Shown here piece after piece: positions 1 through 6,426 of a stretch of DNA of 7,839 bases (the first letter of the stretch is position 1; each line of letters opens with the position of its first letter). A model generated the notes under the pieces. The model saw only the letters and a program-made list of their open reading frames with translations. It did no database searches and was not told the DNA's origin. The stretch is taken from positions 1 through 7,839 of the forward strand of contig JAFLSP010000002.1 in the NCBI GenBank assembly GCA_022510885.1. The letters run 5' to 3'. This DNA comes from Treponema sp. GTDB lineage: Bacteria; Spirochaetota; Spirochaetia; Treponematales; Treponemataceae. The translations under genes and the position numbers were made by a program.

Positions 1-73
1 CCGTCGTCGTCGTCTTGCCCGCGTCGATGTGCGCCATAATCCCGATGTTGCGCATGTTTTCCAGTGAACCCAT
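1..73 (-). CDS. fusA: Elongation factor G, N-terminal fragment (runs off left edge)
   Basis: This is the translational GTPase that moves tRNAs and mRNA through the ribosome after peptide-bond formation. Only the first 24 codons are in the window. They read MGSLENMRNIGIMAHIDAGK followed by four threonines. The P-loop (G1) sequence AHIDAGKTT, preceded by RNIGI, is the signature of the EF-G N-terminus; EF-Tu and LepA read differently here. The ATG at 73-71 is supported by GAGGA about 8 bases upstream (minus strand). The gene has its own promoter just upstream and is separated from the cstA cluster by a terminator, so it is an independent unit. An EF-G paralogue, or the related tetracycline-resistance protein, cannot be fully excluded from so short a piece. 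Confidence 0.9.
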   Translation of the reverse strand, partial: MGSLENMRNIGIMAHIDAGKTTTT

Positions 74-96
74 AATGCCGTCCTCGTGCGGAAACA

Positions 97-125
97 ATTA
101 TAGAAAAAAACAGAGCGAATGACAA
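97..125 (-). promoter_or_regulatory. Sigma70-type promoter of fusA
   Basis: On the minus strand a -35 box TTGTCA (125-120, one mismatch to TTGACA) and a perfect -10 box TATAAT (102-97) are separated by exactly 17 bp that include a T-run. Transcription should start near base 90, giving a leader of about 17 bases that contains the GAGGA ribosome binding site. The near-consensus match fits a highly expressed translation factor. The promoter follows directly after the terminator of the upstream cluster. Confidence 0.8.
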
Positions 126-152
126 GCGCGGCGCGGTATGCGGCACGACCGC

Positions 153-190
153 AAAAAAAAACGCCCGCCGCTCAAACGAGCGACGGGCGT
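153..190 (-). terminator. Intrinsic terminator downstream of cstA
   Basis: Read on the minus strand, ACGCCCGTCGCTC pairs with GAGCGGCGGGCGT (13 pairs, one of them G-T) across a GTTT loop. A run of nine T follows. The G/C-rich stem plus U-tract is a textbook rho-independent terminator. It begins 20 bases past the cstA stop codon and closes the minus-strand cluster before the fusA promoter. There is no T-run on the other side, so it should act only in the minus direction. Confidence 0.92.
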
Positions 191-210
191 CCGCAGTCAC
201 GCGCGGGAGG

Positions 211-1917
211 CTACTTACGTGCCGCCTGCGCCTTGAACGTCTTGATGCCCTCGACAATCAGGATGACCGCGAGCACGGCCATCGACGCGGCAAACACGAG
301 CTGGAACCAGTTGCCCCAGTGGAATGCGCCCGCATTGCCCGCCGCCATCGCGCCAATTTTGGCGATGACGGTGCGCACCAGCTGCGTGAGCGTGGCCGCG
401 AGCATGAACGCGGTCGGGATGAAGAACATCCGATTGTTCTTGCCCACGTGCCCGAGCCACGCCGCCACCGCCATGAGCGCGATGCCCGCAAGGAGCTGGT
501 TCGCCGAGCCGAACAGCGCCCAAATCTGCGCCAGGCTCAGCCCGCCGAGCACGCAGCCGATGACGACCAGAAGCAGCGTCGAGAACAGCGGATGCGAAAG
601 CACCTTGCGCACGCCCGAAGCGTCCTTGTACGACGACTCGCCCTCGGCAAGGAACAGCTCGCTGAACATGAAGCGCGAGAGGCGCGTCGCGGAGTCAAGC
701 GAAGTGAGCGCGAAGACCGAGACCGCGAGCGTCAGCAGCGCGTAAATCGCGTTCTGATTGTCCTTGAAGCCGAACATAGAAGCGATGCCCGACGCGAACG
801 CGACCGGCGGCGCGCCCTTGAACGCTCCGTCAACGATGAAATTCTTGGAGACCATGCCCACCGCAATCAGCGAGATGACCGCAAGCCCCGACTCGATGAG
901 CATGGAGCCGTAGCCGATTGCCTTGGCGTTCTTCTCGTTGTCCAGCTGCTTTGAGGTCGTGCCCGTCGCAATCAGCGCGTGGAAGCCCGAGCAGGCGCCG
1001 CACGCCACCGTGATGAACAGCGCCGGGAACATCGGCCCGATTGAGGTCCTCCACCCGGTGAAGGCGGGAAGCTCGAAGGCCGCGTTGCCCGTGATTGCCG
1101 TGACCACGATGCCCACGAGCGCGACCGCCATCATCGCGTACAGCAGGAATGACGACAGGTAGTCGCGCGGCTGGAGCAAGACCCACACCGGCACGAGCGA
1201 AGCGACCGCAATGTACAGGCCGATGAACACAATCCATGCCGTGCGGCTCATCGCGAAGCCGAAGTTCAGCCCGATGACCACCGCGCAGACGATGCCCGCG
1301 ATGCCGATGACTGTCGCCGGGAGCGTCCCGAGCCCGAAGCGGTTGGTCAGAAAGCCGTACACCACCGCGAGCACGATGAAGCACAGCGAAATCATCGCGG
1401 TCGTCTGGTTGCCCGTGGGATTCCTGACGATGCCGAACGTGCCGTCGCCCGTAAAGAACGTGCCCGCCACGACGTTCACGAACGAGGCGATGACCAGAAG
1501 GAGCACGAGCAGCGCGAAGATGATGAACAGTTTTTTCGATGCCTTGCCCATCGAGTCCTTGATGATTTCGCCGACCGACTTGCCGTCGTGCCGCGCGGAC
1601 GCGAAGAGCGAGCCGAAGTCCTGCAATCCGCCGAAGAAGATGCCGCCGATGATACACCACAGGAACACCGGCACCCAGCCGAACACCGCCGCCTGAATCG
1701 GGCCGTTAATCGGGCCCGCGCCGGCGATTGACGAGAAGTGGTGTCCCATCAGCACCGCAGGCTTTGCCAAAACGTAGTCCACGCCGTCCGCGTTTGTCTG
1801 CGCGGGCGTCTTCCTTGCAGGGTCAATCCCCCACTGCTTCGCCAGGTACGAGCCGTATGCCACGTAGCCGATGAACAGCAGGACGATTGCCGCAAGAATG
1901 ATACATAAAGCTGTCAC
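211..1917 (-). CDS. cstA: CstA-family carbon starvation / peptide or pyruvate transporter
   Basis: This is a polytopic inner-membrane transporter of the CstA family. Characterised relatives take up peptides (CstA) or pyruvate (BtsT/YjiY), and which substrate applies here cannot be read from sequence. Family landmarks are GHHFSSIAGAGPINGPI (residues 58-74), FGGLQDFGSLFASARHDGKS (95-114), WVLLQPRDYLSSFLLY (245-260), CGACSGFHALIATGTTSKQL (306-325) and SLDSATRLSRF (406-416). Hydrophobic segments are spread over the full length, starting with the first 20 residues. At 568 residues it is shorter than the roughly 700-residue E. coli proteins, but it ends cleanly before a terminator, so I read it as a short-form member and not a truncation. 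The start is GTG (1917-1915), supported by a strong AGGAGG (1924-1929). It lies 24 bases after the 162-residue unknown gene and is probably co-transcribed with it from the promoter at 2442-2470. Confidence 0.93.
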   Translation of the reverse strand: MTALCIILAAIVLLFIGYVAYGSYLAKQWGIDPARKTPAQTNADGVDYVLAKPAVLMGHHFSSIAGAGPINGPIQAAVFGWVPVFLWCIIGGIFFGGLQDFGSLFASARHDGKSVGEIIKDSMGKASKKLFIIFALLVLLLVIASFVNVVAGTFFTGDGTFGIVRNPTGNQTTAMISLCFIVLAVVYGFLTNRFGLGTLPATVIGIAGIVCAVVIGLNFGFAMSRTAWIVFIGLYIAVASLVPVWVLLQPRDYLSSFLLYAMMAVALVGIVVTAITGNAAFELPAFTGWRTSIGPMFPALFITVACGACSGFHALIATGTTSKQLDNEKNAKAIGYGSMLIESGLAVISLIAVGMVSKNFIVDGAFKGAPPVAFASGIASMFGFKDNQNAIYALLTLAVSVFALTSLDSATRLSRFMFSELFLAEGESSYKDASGVRKVLSHPLFSTLLLVVIGCVLGGLSLAQIWALFGSANQLLAGIALMAVAAWLGHVGKNNRMFFIPTAFMLAATLTQLVRTVIAKIGAMAAGNAGAFHWGNWFQLVFAASMAVLAVILIVEGIKTFKAQAARK

Positions 1918-1941
1918 TGTTTTCCTCCTACAGAAAACGAT

Positions 1942-2430
1942 TTATAGGTTTCTCACGAGCTTCCTCAGATTTTTGCCAAGCCGATTGCTTGCCGTCCGCC
2001 CCGAAGAAGGCTCGTAAGCCAACACACGAAAGTTGCTCCAGCCATACAGGCCGAACCGATATGATTTTGAGAACCGCGTCTTACGGACACGCGCGAGCGC
2101 GTCGTCGTCAATGCGCCCCGCAAGGATGATGAGCGACACGTCCGAGTTGCGGTGTCCCATGTACGGCCTGACGCGCGAAAGCCCCGCCTCCCACGCCGCA
2201 AGCGCAAGCTCGGAGAGCCGCCCGCAGGTCAGCGCCGGCTCAAGCGCGAAGAACACGTACTCGTTCGAGTCGATGTCGGAGAGGTGCGCCGCTTTCACGA
2301 GAAAATACTGCTCCGTATGGGAATGGAATTCCGCCTCGGCGGCAAACGGCGCGGCGACCCCCTCGGCGCGCACGTCGTAGTACCGCTCGAACGACTGCAA
2401 CAGCTTCCGCAACGTGTCCGTCAGTTCCAT
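1942..2430 (-). CDS. Conserved soluble protein of unknown function paired with cstA
   Basis: I do not recognise a named family with a known activity. The 162-residue product has no signal peptide or membrane segment, so it should be cytoplasmic. An amphipathic N-terminal helix (LTDTLRKLLQSFERYYDVR, residues 3-21) precedes an alpha/beta body with FHSHTEQYFLVK (35-46), SNEYVFFALE (55-64) and SDVSLIILAGRID (96-108). A basic, aromatic C-terminal half follows, with KSYRFGLYGWSNFRV (122-136) and a Lys/Arg-rich tail (150-160). I recall similar proteins beside CstA-type transporters in other anaerobes, but this is memory and not a search. It lies 25 bases after the HAD gene and 24 before cstA. There is no Shine-Dalgarno before the ATG; a near-consensus promoter ends so close that the mRNA would be almost leaderless. 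A regulatory or accessory role for the transporter is only a guess from position. Confidence 0.85.
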   Translation of the reverse strand: MELTDTLRKLLQSFERYYDVRAEGVAAPFAAEAEFHSHTEQYFLVKAAHLSDIDSNEYVFFALEPALTCGRLSELALAAWEAGLSRVRPYMGHRNSDVSLIILAGRIDDDALARVRKTRFSKSYRFGLYGWSNFRVLAYEPSSGRTASNRLGKNLRKLVRNL

Positions 2431-2441
2431 AGCGATTGTTA

Positions 2442-2470
2442 ACTATAAAAAGTATTCACAAAGTCGTCAA
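2442..2470 (-). promoter_or_regulatory. Sigma70-type promoter for the unknown gene and cstA
   Basis: On the minus strand, TTGACG (2470-2465, one mismatch) and TATAGT (2447-2442, one mismatch) are separated by exactly 17 bp. It straddles the end of the HAD gene. The predicted transcription start is near 2435, only about five bases before the ATG at 2430. That separates the unknown gene plus cstA from obligatory read-through of arsR-HAD and explains why no ribosome binding site is visible. Confidence 0.7.
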
Positions 2471-3106
2471 GTACGCGGGCAGGGCCGCCAGTCCGGGGAG
2501 CACGGCGGCGGCACGCGCGCGGATGTCCTCGTCCGGCTGAATCTGGTCGGGGACCATCACGCAGCGGATGCCCGCCGCCACCGCCGCGCGCACCCCGTTG
2601 GGGCTGTCCTCCACGGCAACGCAGTCCGCGGGCGCAAGGGCGAGCGAGGCGCAGGATTTGAGGTAGATGTCGGGCGCGGGCTTTGCGTGGGCAACCGTGT
2701 CGCCGCACGTCACCGTCTCAAAGTAGTCGATAATTCCTGCGGCGGTCAGCTGGCGGCGCACGTTCTCCGTGCGCGTGGACGAGGCGACGGCAAGCCGGAA
2801 TCCCGCCGACGCGAGCGCGTCCAGACATTCGCGCACGGACGGCATGAGGGCAAGCCCGCCCGCCGCCTCAAGCGCGTGGAACAGCTCGCCCGTGCGCGCG
2901 TAGAACGCATCCGCGTCAAAGCCTTCCCCGCCGCGTTCGCGCAGCAGCGCCTTGGTGTCGGCCGTGTTCATGCCGATGCACTGCCGGTACAGGGCGCGGA
3001 CGGACGGCATGCCCATCTCATCGGCGGCGCGCTCCCAGCACGCAAGGCAGACGCGCTCCGTGTCGAGCAGCACGCCGTCCATGTCGAAAATCACCGCGCG
3101 CGTCAT
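2456..3106 (-). CDS. HAD-superfamily phosphatase / phosphomutase-like hydrolase
   Basis: This is a cytoplasmic haloacid-dehalogenase-fold enzyme of the beta-phosphoglucomutase / phosphoglycolate-phosphatase type (subfamily I, helical C1 cap). All four catalytic motifs are visible. Motif I is FDMDGVLLDTE with nucleophile D8 and acid/base D10, motif II is VASST around S109, motif III is K142 in HAKPAPDIYL, and motif IV is E166-D167 in VEDSPNG. The cap occupies roughly residues 17-85. The length of 216 residues is normal. The family acts on small phosphorylated metabolites such as sugar phosphates, and the substrate cannot be told from sequence. The start ATG overlaps the arsR stop by four bases (ATGA) and has a strong GGAGGAGG (3118-3111), so it is translationally coupled to the repressor. 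Whether the phosphatase serves the same physiology as the divergent exporter operon is unknown. Confidence 0.92.
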   Translation of the reverse strand: MTRAVIFDMDGVLLDTERVCLACWERAADEMGMPSVRALYRQCIGMNTADTKALLRERGGEGFDADAFYARTGELFHALEAAGGLALMPSVRECLDALASAGFRLAVASSTRTENVRRQLTAAGIIDYFETVTCGDTVAHAKPAPDIYLKSCASLALAPADCVAVEDSPNGVRAAVAAGIRCVMVPDQIQPDEDIRARAAAVLPGLAALPAYLTTL

Positions 3107-3456
3107 GCGTCCTCCTCCGCAAAAATCTCGTCGAGCGTCTGCATGAGCTTCCGCACGATGGCAAAATTCTCGCGCAGGCGGATGCGGTAGAAAATCTGCG
3201 TGCCTTTCTTTATCGGCTCGACGATGCCGCAGTCCTTGAGGATTTTCAGGTGGTGCGAGATTGCCGGGCGCGACAGCAGCGACTTTCCCGTCAGCTGCGC
3301 CACGTTGATGCCCTCGTCGCCCGCCTCGGTCAGGTCAAGGCAGATGTTCTGGCGCGTCACGTCCCCGAGCGCGACGAACAGCGACGAGCAGTCCTTGAAC
3401 TGCTGGCGCGCGAGCGCCACTTTTTCCTTATCTATCATGCGTATGTCCCGCTGCAT
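3103..3456 (-). CDS. ArsR/SmtB-family winged-helix repressor
   Basis: This is a small dimeric DNA-binding repressor. With the start chosen here it has 117 residues, typical for the family. The N-terminal helices (FKDCSSLFVALGDVTRQNICL, about 20-40) lead into the helix-turn-helix, with recognition helix SRPAISHHLKILKDCGIV (62-79). The beta-wing is PIKKGTQIFYRI (81-92), and a C-terminal dimerisation helix follows (NFAIVRKLMQTLDEIF, 97-112). The classical metal-binding ELCVCDL box is absent. Cysteines are at 23, 39 and 76, so the ligand may not be a metal. The ATG at 3456 is preferred because AGGCGG sits 5 bases upstream (3467-3462). A TTG at 3501 would add 15 residues but has no better site, and an ATG at 3438 is a weaker alternative. 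It heads arsR-HAD and is divergent from the RND operon, with a likely operator at 3527-3552 between them. Confidence 0.92.
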   Translation of the reverse strand: MQRDIRMIDKEKVALARQQFKDCSSLFVALGDVTRQNICLDLTEAGDEGINVAQLTGKSLLSRPAISHHLKILKDCGIVEPIKKGTQIFYRIRLRENFAIVRKLMQTLDEIFAEEDA

Positions 3457-3492
3457 TGTAGCCGCCTTTCGTGTAAATTTTCTTAAAAAGTA

Positions 3493-3519
3493 TTGACGCA
3501 AAGCGCGCCAGTTTATACA
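3493..3519 (+). promoter_or_regulatory. Possible promoter of the RND operon
   Basis: On the plus strand TTGACG (3493-3498) is followed by TATACA (3514-3519) with a 15-bp spacer, shorter than ideal. Transcription would start near 3526, so the inverted repeat at 3527-3552 would cover the start site, as expected for a repressor operator. No comparably good promoter is visible for arsR on the opposite strand; TATACT (3542-3537) and TATAAA (3519-3514) on the minus strand are -10-like but lack a good -35. Confidence 0.35.
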
Positions 3520-3526
3520 CTAAGTC

Positions 3527-3552
3527 AAAAGGTTTAAGTATATAAACCTTTT
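3527..3552. promoter_or_regulatory. Inverted repeat, candidate ArsR operator
   Basis: AAAAGGTTTA (3527-3536) and TAAACCTTTT (3543-3552) form a perfect 10-bp inverted repeat around a 6-bp AT-rich centre (AGTATA). A further GTTTATA at 3511-3517 repeats the half-site core. Two-fold sites of this length and AT content in the divergent promoter next to an arsR gene are typical operators of that family. The position fits joint control of arsR-HAD and of the RND operon. No T-run follows that would make it a terminator. Confidence 0.65.
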
Positions 3553-3582
3553 ACATCATGCAGTTTTTTCCGGAAAATTGCA

Positions 3583-3587
3583 AGGAG
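3583..3587 (+). promoter_or_regulatory. Ribosome binding site that fixes the RND transporter start
   Basis: AGGAG lies 8 bases before the ATG at 3596. An upstream in-frame TTG at 3578 lies before this site and has none of its own, so translation should begin at the ATG, with MTQRML as the N-terminus. Confidence 0.85.
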
Positions 3588-3595
3588 AACAGACC

Positions 3596-6412
3596 ATGAC
3601 ACAGCGAATGCTCCGGCACTCTTGGCTGATTATCGCCCTGACCGCCGCGATTACCGTGTTCTTCGGCTTGCAGCTCAAGAACATCCGCATTGAGAACACC
3701 AGCCGCACGTTCATGCCCAAGGACGACGACTCCTACCAGTTCATGCTCCGCACCGAGGAGACGTTCGGCAGCATGCTCGGCCTCGGGATTTCGCTGGAGA
3801 CGAAGGGCAAGACCATCCTGACCCCGCAGTACGTCCGCGTGATTCAGGAGATTACCGACCGGATTGAGCGGGTGGACTACGTGGAGAACGTGGACTCGCT
3901 CACCAACATCGACTTCATCTACGGCAAGACGACCGAGGACGGCGAGGGAAGCCTCGTGGCGGGCAGCCTGCTCGGTGACGACGACGAGTACACGGGCAGC
4001 GCGCAGGACATGCGCCTCATCAAGCGGAAAATCATCGACTGGCAGGAGATGTACAACCGCGTCATCGTGAACGACAGCTTTACGGCGGCGCAGATGATGG
4101 TGACGGTCACGGCGTCCACCGAGGACGGCGAGGAGCTGCCCTCCACCGTGCAGAACCAGATTCTCGCCGAAATCAAGGCAATCTGCGAGGAGGCGCTCGT
4201 CGGCTCGGACCTTGAGGTGCGCTACTTCGGCGACCCGGTCATGTCGCACGACGCGCGCGAGTTCCTGATGAGCGACCTGGTTAACCTCATTCCGTTCGTC
4301 GCGCTCATCGTCCTGCTCTCGCTCTACTTCTCGTTCCACACCTGGAGCGGCACATTGCTTCCGCTCATCACCGTGCTCATCAGCACGATTTGGTCGGTCG
4401 GCCTGCTGTCGGTGCTCGGCTACACGTTCACGATTATCGGCAGCATGATTCCCGTCTGCCTGATTGCCTGCGGCTCTGCCTACGGCATCCACGTGATGAC
4501 CCACTACTACATCGGGCTTGACAAGATTGAGGGCGAGATTACCAAGGAAAACCACGCGGGCGCCATCGCGTTCGCGCTCAAGGACGTGTGGGTGGCGGTG
4601 CTGCTCGCGTCCATCACGACGATTGCGGGCTTCATCTCCAACATCTCAAGCCCCCTGCGCCCCCTGCGCTCGTTCTCCATTTTCGCGGCGGCGGGCGTGG
4701 CGTTCTCGCTCCTGCTGTCCGTCACGCTCATTCCCGCGCTGCTCTACGTCACGCCGATAAAGAACGTGGGCAAGCACTGGCGCAACAAGGACCGGCTGAG
4801 CACGCGGCTGCGCGAACGGCTGGAAAAGCAGCTCGCGCGGCGCGGCGGCAAAAGCCCCGACGAGCAGAGCAGCGAGACGCTGTACAGCCTGTACCATTTC
4901 TTCGCGGGCAGCAGGCCGCGGCTCATCGTGTTCGTGCTGGTCATCGCGGTCCTCTCCGCGGTCGGCGTGAGCAGGCTCGTCGTGGACACCGCCATGGTCA
5001 ACTACTTCCCCGCGAGCAGCAAGTTCCGGCAGGACCTCGCATACGTGGACGAGACGCTCGCCGGCTCGAACAGCATGTACTTCGTCGTCTCGGGCAAGGA
5101 GAAAGCGGCGGACGACAGCGCGGAGGCGGCGACCGATTACGGCGACTTCGACTTCTCCGGCGCGGACGCGGCGGACGACTTCGGTTTCGGCACGACGGAC
5201 GGCGCGGACGACTTCGGCTTCGGCGGCTTTGACTTTGGCGACGAGGCGGCGGAAGCGCCGAAATCCTACTATATGCTCACCGACCCCGAAATCCTCAAGG
5301 CCGTGGACACGATGCAGAACTACATGCTCGCGCGGCATCCCGAAATCGGCAAAATCGTCTCGTTCACCACGTCAATCAAGCGCATGAACCAGGTGATGAA
5401 CGTGCCGGTCGCGGGCGACGCGGACGGGCAGGCGCTCGAAGACACGCTCACGATGCAGCAGCTGCTCGAACTGCTCGGGCAGGCATACGCGGCGGCCGGC
5501 GGCGAGAAGGCGAACGCCAACGAGGTCGTCTACGAGCTGGAGAAGCAGCTCAACTACAACGGGCTCGACTACTACGAGATTCCCTACGACACCGAGAAAT
5601 ACCCCGTGGAGACGCGCGCCGCGCTCGCGGATTTGGTGACGCAGTACCTCTACCTGCTGTCGAGCGACTCCATCACGCGCTTCGCGGACGACATGACGAA
5701 CCCCAAGGCAATCCGCACGCAGGTGCAGCTGCGCACGCACAGCACCGTGGACACGGGCAGGCTCATCGCCGACATCAAGGACTACGCGGCCAAGCACTTC
5801 CCCGACGGCTACGACATCGAGGCGACGGGCACCGCCGCGCTTGAGTACACGATGAGCAACCTCGTCATCAACAGCCAGATGATAAGCATCGTCTTCTCGC
5901 TGGTCGCCGTCTTCGTCATCATCGCGCTGTCGTTCCGCTCCGGCTGGGCGGGGCTCATCGGCGCGATTCCGCTCGGCCTGGTCATCCTGCTCAACTTCAT
6001 GGTGATGGGCTACGCGGGCATCCGCCTCGACCTGTGCACGAGCATCGTCTCGTCAATCGCCATCGGCGTGGGCATCGACTACACCATCCACTTCATGGAG
6101 ACGTACCAGCACGAGCGCGCGCGCACCAAAGACCTGGAGGTGGTCGCCAAGAACACCTTCCGCACGAGCGGCAAGGGCATCATCACCAACGCGCTCGCCG
6201 TGGGGCTGGGCTTCCTCGTGCTCGTGTTCAGCAAATTCATCATCCTGCGCTACATCGGCATCCTCGTGGCGGTGGTCATGTTCACCAGCTCCACGCTCGC
6301 GATGACGATTATCCCGGGGCTTCTGAACGCCTTTGACCCCAAGTTCATGTGGACGAAGGAAGAGAAAGAAGCGTACAAAGCAAAACTTGCCTCAGAAAAG
6401 GCAGCAAAATAA
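3596..6412 (+). CDS. RND-superfamily exporter of the MMPL type (COG1033-like)
   Basis: This 938-residue inner-membrane, proton-driven exporter has the duplicated RND layout. TM1 is about residues 9-27, a periplasmic loop covers about 28-227, TM2-TM6 about 228-390, a basic cytoplasmic linker about 395-440, TM7 about 442-460, a second periplasmic loop about 461-760, and TM8-TM12 about 762-920, followed by a charged tail. The C-terminal TM10-like helix keeps the family's Asp-Tyr pair in GVGIDYTIHFM (D828-Y829). The equivalent N-terminal position reads CGSAYGIHVM, with A295 in place of Asp. MMPL-type pumps commonly move lipids or other hydrophobic molecules out of the inner membrane; the substrate here is unknown. 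The second loop carries an Asp/Gly/Phe-rich insertion (residues 514-552) that recurs in the barrel protein two genes downstream. The gene is followed after 14 bases by a LolA-like gene, which supports a lipid-export role. Confidence 0.92.
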   Translation: MTQRMLRHSWLIIALTAAITVFFGLQLKNIRIENTSRTFMPKDDDSYQFMLRTEETFGSMLGLGISLETKGKTILTPQYVRVIQEITDRIERVDYVENVDSLTNIDFIYGKTTEDGEGSLVAGSLLGDDDEYTGSAQDMRLIKRKIIDWQEMYNRVIVNDSFTAAQMMVTVTASTEDGEELPSTVQNQILAEIKAICEEALVGSDLEVRYFGDPVMSHDAREFLMSDLVNLIPFVALIVLLSLYFSFHTWSGTLLPLITVLISTIWSVGLLSVLGYTFTIIGSMIPVCLIACGSAYGIHVMTHYYIGLDKIEGEITKENHAGAIAFALKDVWVAVLLASITTIAGFISNISSPLRPLRSFSIFAAAGVAFSLLLSVTLIPALLYVTPIKNVGKHWRNKDRLSTRLRERLEKQLARRGGKSPDEQSSETLYSLYHFFAGSRPRLIVFVLVIAVLSAVGVSRLVVDTAMVNYFPASSKFRQDLAYVDETLAGSNSMYFVVSGKEKAADDSAEAATDYGDFDFSGADAADDFGFGTTDGADDFGFGGFDFGDEAAEAPKSYYMLTDPEILKAVDTMQNYMLARHPEIGKIVSFTTSIKRMNQVMNVPVAGDADGQALEDTLTMQQLLELLGQAYAAAGGEKANANEVVYELEKQLNYNGLDYYEIPYDTEKYPVETRAALADLVTQYLYLLSSDSITRFADDMTNPKAIRTQVQLRTHSTVDTGRLIADIKDYAAKHFPDGYDIEATGTAALEYTMSNLVINSQMISIVFSLVAVFVIIALSFRSGWAGLIGAIPLGLVILLNFMVMGYAGIRLDLCTSIVSSIAIGVGIDYTIHFMETYQHERARTKDLEVVAKNTFRTSGKGIITNALAVGLGFLVLVFSKFIILRYIGILVAVVMFTSSTLAMTIIPGLLNAFDPKFMWTKEEKEAYKAKLASEKAAK
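5135..5251 (+). repeat. Asp/Gly/Phe-rich low-complexity segment with a 33-bp-spaced repeat
   Basis: This stretch codes for RND exporter residues 514-552, with DYGDFDF, two copies of ADDFGFG and then GFDFGDE. At DNA level a 21-base unit (5171-5191 and 5204-5224) is repeated with one mismatch at a 33-bp (11-codon) period. The frame is kept throughout. The segment sits in the second periplasmic loop and looks like an insertion relative to ordinary loop sequence. Confidence 0.8.
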
Positions 6413-6426
6413 CTGGAGGTATCTCT

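Noticed and set aside
319..954. 211-codon plus-strand open frame opposite cstA
   Set aside because: The product is nearly all Arg, Glu, His and Ala, and the reverse strand carries the full CstA family signature.
211..1917. CstA as a truncated pseudogene, because it is shorter than the E. coli proteins
   Set aside because: The N-terminus, all recognisable core motifs and a hydrophobic C-terminal segment are intact, and a proper terminator follows. Short-form family members exist.
3454..3501. Longer arsR beginning at a TTG at 3501
   Set aside because: The extra 15 residues are not family-like and there is no ribosome binding site; the ATG at 3456 has AGGCGG at a good distance.
3551..4555. Long open frame of 334 codons on the minus strand opposite the RND gene
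   Set aside because: Its product is rich in Arg, His, Val and Asp without domain structure, the usual shadow of a high-GC gene. The plus-strand frame encodes a clear RND protein with a good ribosome binding site.
4646..5338. 230-codon minus-strand open frame opposite the RND gene
   Set aside because: It has a low-complexity Arg/Val/Glu composition and no ribosome binding site context. It is an antisense shadow of the exporter.
6349..6426. Longer LolA-like protein starting at the ATG at 6349
   Set aside because: That start lies inside the exporter gene and would place 26 residues before a clean signal peptide. GGAGG precedes the ATG at 6427.
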